Positions 46,365 to 54,606 are shown, counted from the first letter of the stretch. The stretch is DNA of 64,000 nt from Liquorilactobacillus hordei DSM 19519 (GCF_019443985.1 NZ_CP049303.1:1054001-1118000); one strand, 5' to 3'. A program made the numbers and translations. The notes: a model not told the origin generated them from the letters alone.

Positions 46365-47180
46365 CTAGACACTTGTTCTGATTCTTTCAGTGTTGAACCA
46401 ATTAATATAATTTGAGATTCTGAGAATTAAGTCCTCAAAGCTTGAGAAGTGCGTTTGAAAAACGAATTCTCGTTTTAATAATGAATGAAAAGCTTCTATT
46501 TGGCTATTATCGTAAGGATATCCTTGCTTAGAATACGAATGGAGGATTTGATGTCGTCTAAGCAAGTTTTCAACATCACTGCTCGTATATTGTGAACCCA
46601 TATCTGAATGAAAATATGCTGGTCTTTTATGATGTTCAAGTGCTTGGTTAACTGTATCTACTACTAGTTTGGCATTCATCTGTCGTCCTATCTTATATGC
46701 GAGTATCTTATGAACCTTTGGCTCATACACTGAACTAAGATATACCCAAGTTCCAGGTCGTAGCTCAAGATAAGTAATATCAGCTCGCCAAGTTCTAGCT
46801 TTTGGCTTGTTTTTGATTAGATTGGGACGTTGTAAATAATCAACATGAGTACTAGGCTTTTTAAAACGCCGATGCATGAGAGAGTGAATCTTCATTTCTT
46901 GCATTAGCCGAAAAATCCGTTTGACACCAACTATAATTCCCAGTCTATTTAATGCTAGTTTGATTCTTGGATAACCATAAGCGCGATAGTTTTCTTCCCA
47001 AATTTTTCGAATACTTGCTTTTAAGTGACGGTCAACACAATCGTGTTGACTAGTTTGATAGTTCAACCAATGGTAATAGGTGCTACGAGCTAATCTTAAA
47101 GTTGAGAGTATTAAGGATAGGCGGTGATAGGGTAATTGAATCTTAATGAAAGCAAGAGTTTTAACTCGCCCTAACGCTTT
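46365..47180 (-). CDS. IS3-family transposase OrfB (DDE catalytic part)
   Basis: The frame is open from the orfA end and reaches the first in-frame ATG only at 47066, so it is probably made as an OrfAB fusion. RAYGYPRIKLAL is the HTH_21-type segment. The DDE set is complete: RADITYLEL, FHSDMGSQYTSS and DNSQIEAFHSLLKREFV. The stop codon lies inside the left inverted repeat. Confidence 0.92.
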   Translation of the reverse strand, partial: KALGRVKTLAFIKIQLPYHRLSLILSTLRLARSTYYHWLNYQTSQHDCVDRHLKASIRKIWEENYRAYGYPRIKLALNRLGIIVGVKRIFRLMQEMKIHSLMHRRFKKPSTHVDYLQRPNLIKNKPKARTWRADITYLELRPGTWVYLSSVYEPKVHKILAYKIGRQMNAKLVVDTVNQALEHHKRPAYFHSDMGSQYTSSDVENLLRRHQILHSYSKQGYPYDNSQIEAFHSLLKREFVFQTHFSSFEDLILRISNYINWFNTERIRTSV

Positions 47181-47434
47181 CCCAGTAACACCGCCGCAGC
47201 TTTTAAAATCTCCAATTCCTCCTTGAGACGTTGGTTCTCTTTTTGTAATTTTTTAAATTCTTTAGAAGTAACTTCAGTTCCATCATCAAGTTCAACTGAT
47301 TTTGCATCTTTAATCCAGTTATGAATTGATGCAGGAGACACTGCATATTCTTCTGAGAGAGAACGAGCTGATCTCTTTTCCTCGGTGTGCATTTTAATAA
47401 TGCTTGCTTTAAAATCATCAGTATATCGTTTCAT
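47171..47434 (-). CDS. IS3-family transposase OrfA
   Basis: An 87-residue helix-turn-helix protein (MKRYTDDFKASIIKMHTEEK, YAVSPASIHNWIKDAK) with a C-terminal leucine-zipper-like coiled coil (FKKLQKENQRLKEELEIL). Just before its stop the heptamer G-GGA-AAG (47183-47177) is in the right phase for -1 slippage into orfB. Confidence 0.92.
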   Translation of the reverse strand: MKRYTDDFKASIIKMHTEEKRSARSLSEEYAVSPASIHNWIKDAKSVELDDGTEVTSKEFKKLQKENQRLKEELEILKAAAVLLGKR

Positions 47435-47515
47435 ATAAAAACTCCTATCCTAGTTATTTTATTATGGCACAACTGTCTAAATATTTGTGTACCAAATACT
47501 AGGATAAGAGCACTA

Positions 47516-48384
47516 TTATCGTAATGATTTTCTGTATCCAGCTGCTTGAGCATCTGCTTCACTATTAAAATATACAGCGTTAGATGAATTCGTGTGATAC
47601 CCAGCCTGGCCTGGAACATGATAAATATGTGATTGGGAATTTCCAATAATTTTACCAGAAGTTCCGGTGTAAAGGTCATCTCCACCATTGTTATTAGTTG
47701 TTTGAGTCACCGTAGCTTTTGAAGTTGCAGCTGCACGGCTTCTGGAAGCAGCAATTGATTGTGAAGTTGCAATTGAAGAAGCTACTGACTGAGAAGAAGC
47801 TACTGATTGAGAAGAAGCTACAGAGGCAGCAATAGAAGAAGATTGTGCAATACTAGAACTAGAAGCTATAGATTCACTTTCAGATTCTGACGAAGCTATA
47901 CTTGCTGATTCTGAAGAGGCAATGGAAGCTTCTTTTGCCTTTTTAGAAGCTTCTTTTTTTGCTGAAGCTTTGGCTTTTCTGGAAGAGGCAAGTGCTAGAC
48001 TTTCTTTTTTAGATTCTTTGGCAGCTTTAGCTTTCTTGGATTCTTCAGTAGTTTTTTATGACTGACTTTGTGAGACACAGCAGTTGTTTCAGAAGAAGTG
48101 TTATTAGATGATGCATCTGACTTTATAACACCATCAGAAAAAGAAGCAAAAAATATTACAAGGACAGCAATTAAAGCAGTTTTATACTTATGATGTGAAT
48201 CACTCTGTTTGCCTGTACGTTTGAGAATATAAATAAGCAGTAATACCGCGAAAGCAATGATTGAAATTATTGCAATATTGATTAAAAAATCACGTGGAAA
48301 TAGTAGCAGAATGATAAATGCCACTATAAACAAACTAATAAAATAATGCTTATGAATGAAACCTAATACTTTATCTTTAAACAA
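47516..48384 (-). pseudogene. Frameshifted membrane protein with Ser/Ala-rich linker and sunset-type domain
   Basis: The N-terminal frame (48384 to 47995) encodes at least three hydrophobic segments and then a basic stretch. The rest of the gene is in the -1 frame. It is a long linker of Lys/Ala and Ser-Ala-Ser/Gln repeats (ASSQSVASSQSVASSIATSQ), then a C-terminal domain GNSQSHIYHVPGQAGY with FNSEADAQAAGYRKS, which resembles the sunset/Ada-like domain at the end of lactobacillar nucleases and surface proteins. The frames meet at an A6 run in TCATAAAAAACTACTG (about 48050). A one-base change or slippage would restore the full protein of about 289 residues. Confidence 0.75.
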
Positions 48385-48432
48385 AAAAACTCCCCCAAGT
48401 AATTTCAGCTTTTACAGTCATCAGTGTTTGGA

Positions 48433-48564
48433 CTATCTTTCATTTGCGAGTCTAACTTTTTGATTCATCGTGGTATATGCTATTTCAGTCACTGAATCAT
48501 TATTAATTGGTTCTTTTGAAATAGCTTTTACAGAATATTTATGATATTCGAAGACGTAACAATG
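48433..48564 (-). pseudogene. Possible short gene remnant
   Basis: A 43-codon open stretch with protein-like composition (YVFEYHKYSVKAISKEP, EIAYTTMNQKVRLANER) ending in TAG. It has no start codon and a stop just upstream. I cannot name the family. The rest of 48385-49190 is AT-rich and shows no supported gene. Confidence 0.35.
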
Positions 48565-49212
48565 TTAAAAATTGAAGGCTGTCTCATTTTTAGTTGTAGA
48601 ATTCGAATTATTTGAGTGACAAATAAAGAATAGTAAACAAGTTGTCCGTGTTTCAAAATAATACTTACTGTTCTTATATGCAGAACTATTGTTTCTAAAT
48701 GTAGTAAACAGAAGAGAAAAAGTTGCTATTAGACCATTAAATATACTTTTTTAATTTTTGTTTCACTTTCCAAAATAATTTTATGTCAAGCGAGTAATAT
48801 CTGATACTTGAGTTTATTCCAAAATAAAGCCTACAGAGAGACAATAACTTAAAACATTGATTTAACTATTATGAAATGTGTATTTTTAGGAACTTAAATA
48901 GTTATTTTATTGCTAAAATATTAATTAAAGCGTATTCTAGTTTTAATATTTGAATCTATTTTTCGATAATATAATATCACAAATAATTAATAAATTATAA
49001 AGTTTTTTTAAAGCTAACAAAAAATAAAAATTATTTGAAATATTAAAAAAGAACACTTTTAAAAATATGGATAGATTAAAGGAAGAATTGTAAAGTTTAG
49101 ACTTGAAATTGAAATGGCTATATAAGGCATTATTGAGAGAATAGGTACTATAAGTAGAAATAAAGTGTAGCATTTGAAAGTAAAATAAGGAGATAGGTTT
49201 GAGGATAGTAAA

Positions 49213-49293
49213 AGTGTGTTGAACTTATGGAACGCGGCTATGCAAAATAAATAGAGGAGTCAAGTCAAAGTTAGATTTTGACCTGGCTCCTTA
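49213..49293 (+). repeat. Terminator-linked intergenic repeat, copy C
   Basis: AGTGTGTTGAACTTATGGAACGCGGCTATG, then AAATAAATAGAG and the hairpin GGAGTCAAGTCAAA / TTTTGACCTGGCTCC. The CATAAG arm and interior are missing compared with copies A and B. There is no clear T-run, so termination here is weaker. Confidence 0.65.
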
Positions 49294-49386
49294 GGAGAAA
49301 AGTTTATGACAATTTAGTAGATAGAGATGTGTTGAGTGGCTAATCACTCGGGAGAGTAATTATGTTTCATCGTCGAAATAGAAAAG

Positions 49387-49794
49387 TCAATTTGGAGATT
49401 CATCATGTGACATTTTAATGAAGAAGGCATTATTTAATCTATTGATTGTATAAAGAACCTTACCAATCAAAGCAGAATCTTCGAGATCCGCTTTTTTTAA
49501 TATAAATGATTTCTTATTTAAAAAATTGGATAGAGGGTGGAATTTAAATTCTAATTTATTAAGATCTTCAACACGATAGAGATGAAAGAGAAATCCGTGA
49601 TCGTTAGAGGTAAAGGCAACAATATCCTTTTCTCGAATATAGTCTAATTTATTCCTTTTTAGCTTAGCTATGCAAATGATATCATCATTTTTTAAATATG
49701 GATTATCACTTGCTGTTATTAGCGCGCTGTATTCCAGTTCGATATTGGTATATTTTTCATCATTGATACTGATAACTATATCTGAATTATTCAT
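49387..49794 (-). CDS. Hypothetical protein, faint S24/LexA C-terminal-like layout
   Basis: The 135-residue protein starts ATG after GAAGGAAT. NPYLKNDDIICIAKL, REKDIVAFTSNDHGFLFHLYRV, FKFHPLSNFLNKKSF and ALIGKVLYTINRL follow the order of beta strands seen in LexA/phage-repressor C-terminal domains, but I see no clear Ser-Lys dyad. It could be a degenerate or non-catalytic member. This is a weak resemblance only. Confidence 0.6.
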   Translation of the reverse strand: MNNSDIVISINDEKYTNIELEYSALITASDNPYLKNDDIICIAKLKRNKLDYIREKDIVAFTSNDHGFLFHLYRVEDLNKLEFKFHPLSNFLNKKSFILKKADLEDSALIGKVLYTINRLNNAFFIKMSHDESPN

Positions 49795-50229
49795 TTTGAA
49801 ATTCCTTCTTTAATTATGATTTTTTACTGCTGACACTGTAAATTATTTTTTATTTTGGATGTATCAAAGTAAAATACGCATAAAAGTTTATTAATTCTTT
49901 TTTTTAATATAACCGATCTAATTACAATGTTCTTAATTTTTTTCATATTTGTGCAGATATTTCCACACCAAAAACTAGTTTAAATAGAAAAGTTGAGTGC
50001 CCCATAAAATAAAGGAACTCAACTTTCTTCGTCATTTGATTTCATTAACATTAATAAAACTCAGATCTACCACGGACGCTTAATAAAGGTGAGCAACAAG
50101 ACAAGAACATCAACAAACCAATCCAATACTTTGAGGATAGCAATAAAAATTTTTTTGAGCAAATTAATCAAGTCCTTTTATCAAGAAATTATTCTAACTT
50201 CTATTATTTATATAGTAAATCAAAGAATA
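49795..50229. other. AT-rich intergenic region with one hairpin
   Basis: No supported gene. The hairpin AAAAGTTGAGTGCC / GGAACTCAACTTTCTT at 49989-50034 could end transcription. The plus-strand frame 50089-50322 lacks a ribosome site and overlaps the end of the GNAT gene. Confidence 0.5.
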
Positions 50230-50703
50230 CTAATTAATTATTTTGAAATATTTGTAATTATTAACGTATCTATTATTTATAAAAAATCTATTCTTCTCGG
50301 TAACAAAACGTGTGAATCCTAAATTTTCATAGAATTTTATGGCCACAGGATTGGTCGAGAGTACGTCAAGATTTATTCGTTTAATGTTGTGTGTGGAGGC
50401 ATCATTAATCATTTGCGTAATTAATTTTTGACCAATTCCTAATCTTTGATATTTTTTTGAGATAAAGACTTCAAATTCAATTACATCTTTTGAGTTGTAT
50501 GATGGGTAATAAATTAATGCTCCAACAACCAGATTTTTCAAATTTGCGACTATAGCTGTACCATGGCTGACTTTTTCGACAAATTTATCATAGTCTGTGC
50601 TGGAATAAGGGTAAGGATCTTCAGTTAATGTCATTACTTCACGGCTGATTTGCCAAACAGCTCGAATATTTTGGGTGGTTAATTTCTGAAAACGTAATTT
50701 CAT
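50230..50703 (-). CDS. GNAT family N-acetyltransferase
   Basis: A 157-residue acetyltransferase. The core is VVGALIYYPSYNSKDVIEFEVFISKKYQRLGIGQKLI, with the acetyl-CoA loop QRLGIGQ (about residues 92-98), and ends NPVAIKFYENLGFTRF. Substrate unknown. The ATG at 50703 follows AGGAGGT; the frame opens at 50721. Confidence 0.88.
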   Translation of the reverse strand: MKLRFQKLTTQNIRAVWQISREVMTLTEDPYPYSSTDYDKFVEKVSHGTAIVANLKNLVVGALIYYPSYNSKDVIEFEVFISKKYQRLGIGQKLITQMINDASTHNIKRINLDVLSTNPVAIKFYENLGFTRFVTEKNRFFINNRYVNNYKYFKIIN

Positions 50704-50801
50704 TTTAAATACCTCCTGCATAACATAACCTTTTTTTATAGTATACCTTATAAAAACTTAAACCCTTGTTGATACTATGAAGAAAAAATGAGGGTGATAA
50801 T

Positions 50802-50903
50802 ATGGAACTTTTTAAGGCTATCAGAAATGCACTTTTACCATCTGCATTATTTTGGGTGGTTATATATTGGACAATAAGATTAATAGCCGAATTAATAAAG
50901 TAG
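50802..50903 (+). CDS. Small hydrophobic peptide (33 residues)
   Basis: MELFKAIRNALLPSALFWVV-type peptide with a single membrane helix and charged ends (IRLIAELIK). GAGGGTGATAAT provides a ribosome site. About 100 bases of untranslated sequence lead to a strong terminator at 51002-51056. This is the gene size and layout of type I toxins, small membrane regulators or leaderless bacteriocins, but I recognise no family. Confidence 0.55.
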   Translation: MELFKAIRNALLPSALFWVVIYWTIRLIAELIK

Positions 50904-51001
50904 TTGGCTTGTACAGAAATCAGATATATTTACAATTTTGCTGTAAAAATTCCTTATTGAGTATAATAAATGAAAATAAGATTATCTTGCGAAAACGAAA
51001 T

Positions 51002-51056
51002 AAAGTAACCCACAAAAACAGGCTGTCAATTGCTGATTTTGTGGGTTATTTGTATA
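51002..51056 (+). terminator. Terminator after the 33-residue peptide gene
   Basis: TAACCCACAAAAACAG pairs with CTGATTTTGTGGGTTA, followed by TTTGT. A 16-base arm makes it one of the longest in the window. Confidence 0.8.
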
Positions 51057-51149
51057 ACATAATGACTTTTTCAGTTAGGAATGAGTAATTATATGATAAT
51101 ACTGCTTTATTTATTCACGGTTGCTTTTTTTATATAGCAATTAAAATAA

Positions 51150-51956
51150 TTAATGATTTTTTTGTTGTCCATAATACCAAAGATAAAGTCCATATAATGA
51201 ATTTATCAACATAATAATCTGAAGAACGAACATTGATGTTGATGCGGGACTAACTATTTGCAGTTGATTGTACCAGATAATTATGTTGACAATGTCTAAA
51301 GTTATCCAAGCAATCCATTGTGAGCGATAGCCATAAGTCATTAGCACTTGACCAACAATACCAAGAGGTAAGAGCGAGGCATCTAAGTAAATCTGAGTGC
51401 CGTTTAGTTTCTTACTAAAGAAGAGAACTATAAAATAAATAATGAAAGTTATAACTAACCAGAATAGTCCATTTAACCAAGTAAAACTACGAGAGGTTAA
51501 TTCTTCCTTGTTGCTTTGTTTATTGATTTGATGGTGCCAAACGTATAATCCAACAAATTGCATTATTAGATAAAATGATTGGGATGCAATATCGCCGATT
51601 AAGCGATTATTAATTGCAATTATCAGCCAGACTACACAGCCAAGAATTCCCCAACTATAATTAGTTAGACGTCCTTGATCAACAAGAATCAAATTCAAAA
51701 CGACTGCAATTCCAGTTATTAGACCAACCCAACCGGAGAAAGTATAGTCAGCGCCAAAGATGAAAGATCCAATTGTTGCAATGAGCATGATACTCATTAT
51801 AATTTTTGTAGCCTTATGTAAAGTTTTTAGTTCTAAAATGTTTCTTTGAAGATTAAAAACTTGTAAAAAAGCCTCAGAAAAACTACTGGTAAATTGTGAA
51901 AAAGTTGTTAATGATTTCTTATCTGAAACTTTATAAAACTTTGAAGTATTTTTCAT
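51150..51956 (-). CDS. pnuC: Nicotinamide riboside transporter PnuC
   Basis: The 268-residue membrane protein has seven or eight hydrophobic helices with PnuC motifs: SGWVGLITGIAVVLNLILVDQGRLTNYSWG, QFVGLYVWHHQ, and TYGYRSQWIAWITLDIVNIIIWY. It takes up nicotinamide riboside for NAD synthesis by facilitated diffusion. ATG follows AAGGAGA. A short leader with a stem-loop precedes it. Confidence 0.93.
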   Translation of the reverse strand: MKNTSKFYKVSDKKSLTTFSQFTSSFSEAFLQVFNLQRNILELKTLHKATKIIMSIMLIATIGSFIFGADYTFSGWVGLITGIAVVLNLILVDQGRLTNYSWGILGCVVWLIIAINNRLIGDIASQSFYLIMQFVGLYVWHHQINKQSNKEELTSRSFTWLNGLFWLVITFIIYFIVLFFSKKLNGTQIYLDASLLPLGIVGQVLMTYGYRSQWIAWITLDIVNIIIWYNQLQIVSPASTSMFVLQIIMLINSLYGLYLWYYGQQKNH

Positions 51957-51984
51957 ATTAAAAAGTCTCCTTATTTGTTTTTAG

Positions 51985-52010
51985 ACAGCCGTGTTCGGAT
52001 GCAACGCTGT
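51985..52010 (-). promoter_or_regulatory. Stem-loop in the pnuC leader
   Basis: On the minus strand ACAGC-GTTGCATCCGAACACG-GCTGT forms a stem with a large loop between the promoter and the ribosome site. pnuC genes of related bacteria can carry NAD-sensing riboswitches, but I cannot match the consensus by eye. Confidence 0.4.
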
Positions 52011-52033
52011 TAATCATATAAACTCATTAGCAC

Positions 52034-52062
52034 ATTCTACCCCTGTCTTGACACATAGTCAA
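52034..52062 (-). promoter_or_regulatory. Promoter of pnuC
   Basis: On the minus strand TTGACT, 17-base spacer, TAGAAT. It lies back-to-back with the SemiSWEET promoter at 52075-52103. Confidence 0.75.
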
Positions 52063-52074
52063 TAACTTTTGAAT

Positions 52075-52103
52075 TTGAACGATTTAAGCTAATAGTTTAC
52101 AAT
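52075..52103 (+). promoter_or_regulatory. Promoter of the SemiSWEET gene
   Basis: TTGAAC, 17-base spacer, TACAAT, about 55 bases before the TTG start. Confidence 0.7.
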
Positions 52104-52157
52104 GGACTTTGAACTTATTGTACAAATGGCAGCAGAGAATACTCGAGGAGGGTTTTT

Positions 52158-52424
52158 TTGAAGGAAGAAACAAGATTTATTCAAATTTTAGGACGTATTG
52201 CGACTGTTCTTTCAGTATTAATGTATGTTTCTTATGTTCCACAGATTATCAGTAATTTGAATGGTCAATATGGTAATCCGATTCAACCACTGGTTGCTGC
52301 AATTAACTGCTTGTTTTGGTGTGTTTATGCGTATTTTAAAATGAACCGTGATTGGCCAGTATTTTTTGCGAATTTACCAGGTATTTTCTTGGGAATTATT
52401 ACTTTTGTTACTGCATTACATTAG
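52158..52424 (+). CDS. SemiSWEET sugar transporter
   Basis: An 88-residue protein with three membrane helices and the PQ motif VSYVPQIISNL, a conserved NCLFWCVYAYF helix and FFANLPGIFLGIITFV. Bacterial SemiSWEETs work as dimers for sugar movement. TTG start is set by GGAGGG. Confidence 0.9.
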   Translation: MKEETRFIQILGRIATVLSVLMYVSYVPQIISNLNGQYGNPIQPLVAAINCLFWCVYAYFKMNRDWPVFFANLPGIFLGIITFVTALH

Positions 52425-52499
52425 AGAAAAATATGGCGAATGAGGGAAAAAACTTGTGAATTTTTTCGTTTTACACAACTTTTTTTATTTAACAGATAA

Positions 52500-52608
52500 G
52501 ATAAAATGAAGATATAAAGCAAATTGGTAAATTGTCGTCACAGATTAATTTGTTCACAGCCAATTTGTTTTAAGATAGGCCTATAACATTCCCTATAGGT
52601 CTATTTTT
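52500..52608 (+). ncRNA. Candidate structured RNA or 3' UTR after the SemiSWEET gene
   Basis: CAAATTGG (52521-52528) pairs with CCAATTTG (52560-52567), with an inner TAAATT/AATTTG. A -10-like GATAAAAT lies just upstream (near 52499). A terminator with stem ATAGGCCTATA / TATAGGTCTAT ends the segment at 52573-52608. No reading frame is present. It may be an independent small RNA or just a structured 3' end. Confidence 0.35.
52573..52608 (+). terminator. Terminator downstream of the SemiSWEET gene
   Basis: AGATAGGCCTATA and TATAGGTCTAT with a short loop ACATTCCC, then TTTTTG. Confidence 0.85.
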
Positions 52609-52703
52609 GTTGAAAAAAAATAGAACCCCCCAAAGCGTGAGTTCTAGTTTCTAACTTATTTTTAAATAAAATTATGCTCACGCATCAAAAAATTCCCCAT
52701 TTT

Positions 52704-53153
52704 TTATTTTGAACTCTTGAGTTCATAGCTCACAATTAAAGCATCGTTTTGCTTTTTAGGATACTTAGCTTTATTTGGTTTATTTACCTTTCGCTTTGTC
52801 TTGTGAAATCCTAAGGGAGAAACGGAATTATGATTAGTTGCATCTCCCAGTATATTAATCTTATCAGACTTATTACCAAAATTTCGTGGCTGTGGCTGTT
52901 GTATATTCTTTTTCTTCTTAACTTTGACAGTTTGCAAAGTTTCCAACTGTCGAAGTTCTTTTTTTGTGTGGTGCTGTGTATTAGTGGAAGACATATTGGC
53001 GGTTAGTGGAACACTTGCAATAATAAAGGGGAGTGCAAGGACACAGATAACCATAGGTCCCCATGAAGTCTTTTTTAAGTACGCAGTAACTAAGAAAATG
53101 ATAATACAAATAGCAACTGTAATGGCAAGTGTAAGCAGTAATAAAGATAACAT
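52704..53153 (-). CDS. Hypothetical two-helix membrane protein with basic tail
   Basis: The 149-residue protein has two membrane helices (LLLLTLAITVAICIIIFLV and GPMVICVLALPFIIASVPL) and a long Lys-rich, low-complexity tail (KVKKKKNIQQPQPR, KTKRKVNKPNKAKYPKK). AGGAGG is 5 bases before the ATG, so it is likely real. I do not recognise the family. The layout is like that of the frameshifted protein at 47516-48384, but without the sunset domain. Confidence 0.65.
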   Translation of the reverse strand: MLSLLLLTLAITVAICIIIFLVTAYLKKTSWGPMVICVLALPFIIASVPLTANMSSTNTQHHTKKELRQLETLQTVKVKKKKNIQQPQPRNFGNKSDKINILGDATNHNSVSPLGFHKTKRKVNKPNKAKYPKKQNDALIVSYELKSSK

Positions 53154-53318
53154 ATTATCCTCCTATTAAATTTAAAATAATGCTTTAATCCAATGATGAA
53201 AAAGTATCGTGTAAATATGACTAATTCATGAATATGATAAGTTGTCTTAGTAAAAGCCATAACTCTATATTCTTAATTTTACGACAAAATCTAATTAAAT
53301 TACAGGGGTAAATCCTAA

Positions 53319-53906
53319 TTATTCTTTATGCAAGGTTGTAATAAAAGCAGTTAGGCCTTGACTAAGTAATGAATTTGGACTTGAACCTGGAAGTTTGTTC
53401 GGAATTGGTAAATCTAATTTTTTATAGTAGTCATGCCACTCTGGTAATATCGAGCCATTTGGTCCAAAAGACATGGGTGTTTGAGCAAAGACATTTTTAT
53501 ACAAGGCACAGATAAATTCAGAGCAATAGTAACCAGGCTGTTCGGCTATAAAGCTGCTATTATAGGGTTCACCCAGAAGCTTTTTACCACGTTGTATGGC
53601 GGTTTTATGACTGATAGTGCTTTTTTTAAGTCGATATACATCGATAGTTTGTTGATTATTTAAAAAAACAGTTAAAGTTTCCCTGATGCATCCTTTAATT
53701 GGTGTTGCATGTAACACAAAAAAATCGTTATATTTAGAATTATATTCTAATACACCAACATGAGTATAATTTTGGCATGTTTTTAACGATAAATCAGTTT
53801 CATTCATTGTACTTTTAGCAATTATTTGTGACAAATCTTCGTGTGTATCAGGTACAAAAAGTAAATCACCAGTTTTAAGTGATTCTGACATCTTTTGTAA
53901 GTCCAT
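53319..53906 (-). CDS. Permuted papain-fold (NlpC/P60, YiiX-like) hydrolase
   Basis: A 195-residue protein. LKTGDLLFVP, YTHVGVLEYNSKYNDFFVLHA (His) and EQPGYYCSEFICALYKN (Cys) follow the circularly permuted order of YiiX/YebB-type amidases, in which the His precedes the Cys. Possible targets are peptide or lipid amide bonds. It has no signal peptide, so it is probably cytosolic. It starts 22 bases after the GIY-YIG gene and likely shares its transcript. Confidence 0.82.
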   Translation of the reverse strand: MDLQKMSESLKTGDLLFVPDTHEDLSQIIAKSTMNETDLSLKTCQNYTHVGVLEYNSKYNDFFVLHATPIKGCIRETLTVFLNNQQTIDVYRLKKSTISHKTAIQRGKKLLGEPYNSSFIAEQPGYYCSEFICALYKNVFAQTPMSFGPNGSILPEWHDYYKKLDLPIPNKLPGSSPNSLLSQGLTAFITTLHKE

Positions 53907-53928
53907 TATGCGTTATTCCTTTATGCAA

Positions 53929-54606
53929 TTATTCTAATTCTTGATTCACCATTGGTTTGATATCAGAGACAAGAATATCATTGTATTTGAACCAATCAAA
54001 TCCATTTCGATCCTTACCTCTTTGTTCGGGAGGTAAAGCATGGTAGGAGTCATAGCAACATATTGCTGCTCTTGAAAGAGTATGCTTTTTTCCACAGCAA
54101 CATAAAACATGATTCTTTTCATCTATTACAGTAACGACTAATTTAGTATTTTCTTTAAAAGTTAGTTTTGCTCCAGTAGGGATACTCAGATATCTAAAAT
54201 TTCGATTTGGACGTGTGCCAATTTTTCTTTTTACGATTTCAAATGTTTTTCCAGTTATTTTTGAATTATATTCTTCTGGTCTAATTAAAAGGGCATTAGC
54301 ATCATTGAAGGTCAGTAATTCAAAGACGCTTTTTACTTGATTATAGGTAGCCTTGAAAAATTCTTTGGATGAACTCTCACGTTTGTCAGAAAGTGCCTTA
54401 TGTAAAATACGCTCAGCTTTTTTGTAGTTTTCAAGGTAAACAGCAAAAAGTAATAAGGTAGGTTTGCCATCTGGGATACCAGTATCATTAAATTGAGCTA
54501 ATCTGTGTTCAAGATTTTTTGTTTGCCCGACCTTGATATATCCAGGGAAGGCCTTATTTTCTAATGCATATACAAATCCAAAGTTTTCATTTTTAATAGT
54601 GTTCAT
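53929..54606 (-). CDS. GIY-YIG (T5orf172-type) nuclease-domain protein with C-terminal DUF4357-like domain
   Basis: About 225 residues. The N-terminal domain FGFVYALENKAFPGYIKVGQTKNLEHRLAQF plus YKKAERILHKAL has the Tyr, Arg and Glu of T5orf172 nucleases. The C-terminal part GAKLTFKENTKLVVTVIDE, CCCGKKHTLSRAAICC and RNGFDWFKYND resembles DUF4357, with an extra Cys-rich patch that might bind zinc. Such genes occur in phages and mobile islands. The ATG at 54606 has AAGGAA upstream. Confidence 0.8.
   Translation of the reverse strand: MNTIKNENFGFVYALENKAFPGYIKVGQTKNLEHRLAQFNDTGIPDGKPTLLLFAVYLENYKKAERILHKALSDKRESSSKEFFKATYNQVKSVFELLTFNDANALLIRPEEYNSKITGKTFEIVKRKIGTRPNRNFRYLSIPTGAKLTFKENTKLVVTVIDEKNHVLCCCGKKHTLSRAAICCYDSYHALPPEQRGKDRNGFDWFKYNDILVSDIKPMVNQELE

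Larger units (their letters stand above)
46347..47498 (-). mobile_element. IS3-family insertion sequence (IS150-like), apparently intact
   Basis: Imperfect terminal inverted repeats: left 46347-46376 begins TATTTGGCACA and contains TAGACACTTGT; right 47469-47498, read inward, begins TATTTGGTACA and contains TAGACAGTTGT. Between them are orfA and orfB in the -1 relation typical of the family. I see no short target duplication at the ends. The element lies just downstream of a frameshifted gene's stop codon and does not interrupt it. Confidence 0.88.

Noticed and set aside
47720..47960. Regularly repeated units that could suggest a CRISPR array
   Set aside because: They are in-frame codons for Ser/Ala/Gln linker repeats; spacing is short and there are no spacers. 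I saw no CRISPR array in the window.
48943..49173. 76-codon minus-strand frame (MLHFISTYSTYSL...)
   Set aside because: It has no ribosome site, its composition is that of translated AT-rich noncoding DNA (Asn, Phe, Leu, Ser), and no domain is visible.
50089..50322. 77-codon plus-strand frame
   Set aside because: It overlaps the 3' end of the GNAT gene, lacks a ribosome site and has noncoding-like composition.
50852..51088. 78-codon plus-strand frame covering the terminator of the 33-residue peptide gene
   Set aside because: It reads through a strong terminator stem and overlaps the better-supported short gene; no ribosome site was seen.
52924..53169. 81-codon plus-strand frame opposite the two-helix membrane protein
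   Set aside because: The minus-strand gene has AGGAGG and a proper membrane topology; the plus frame has neither.
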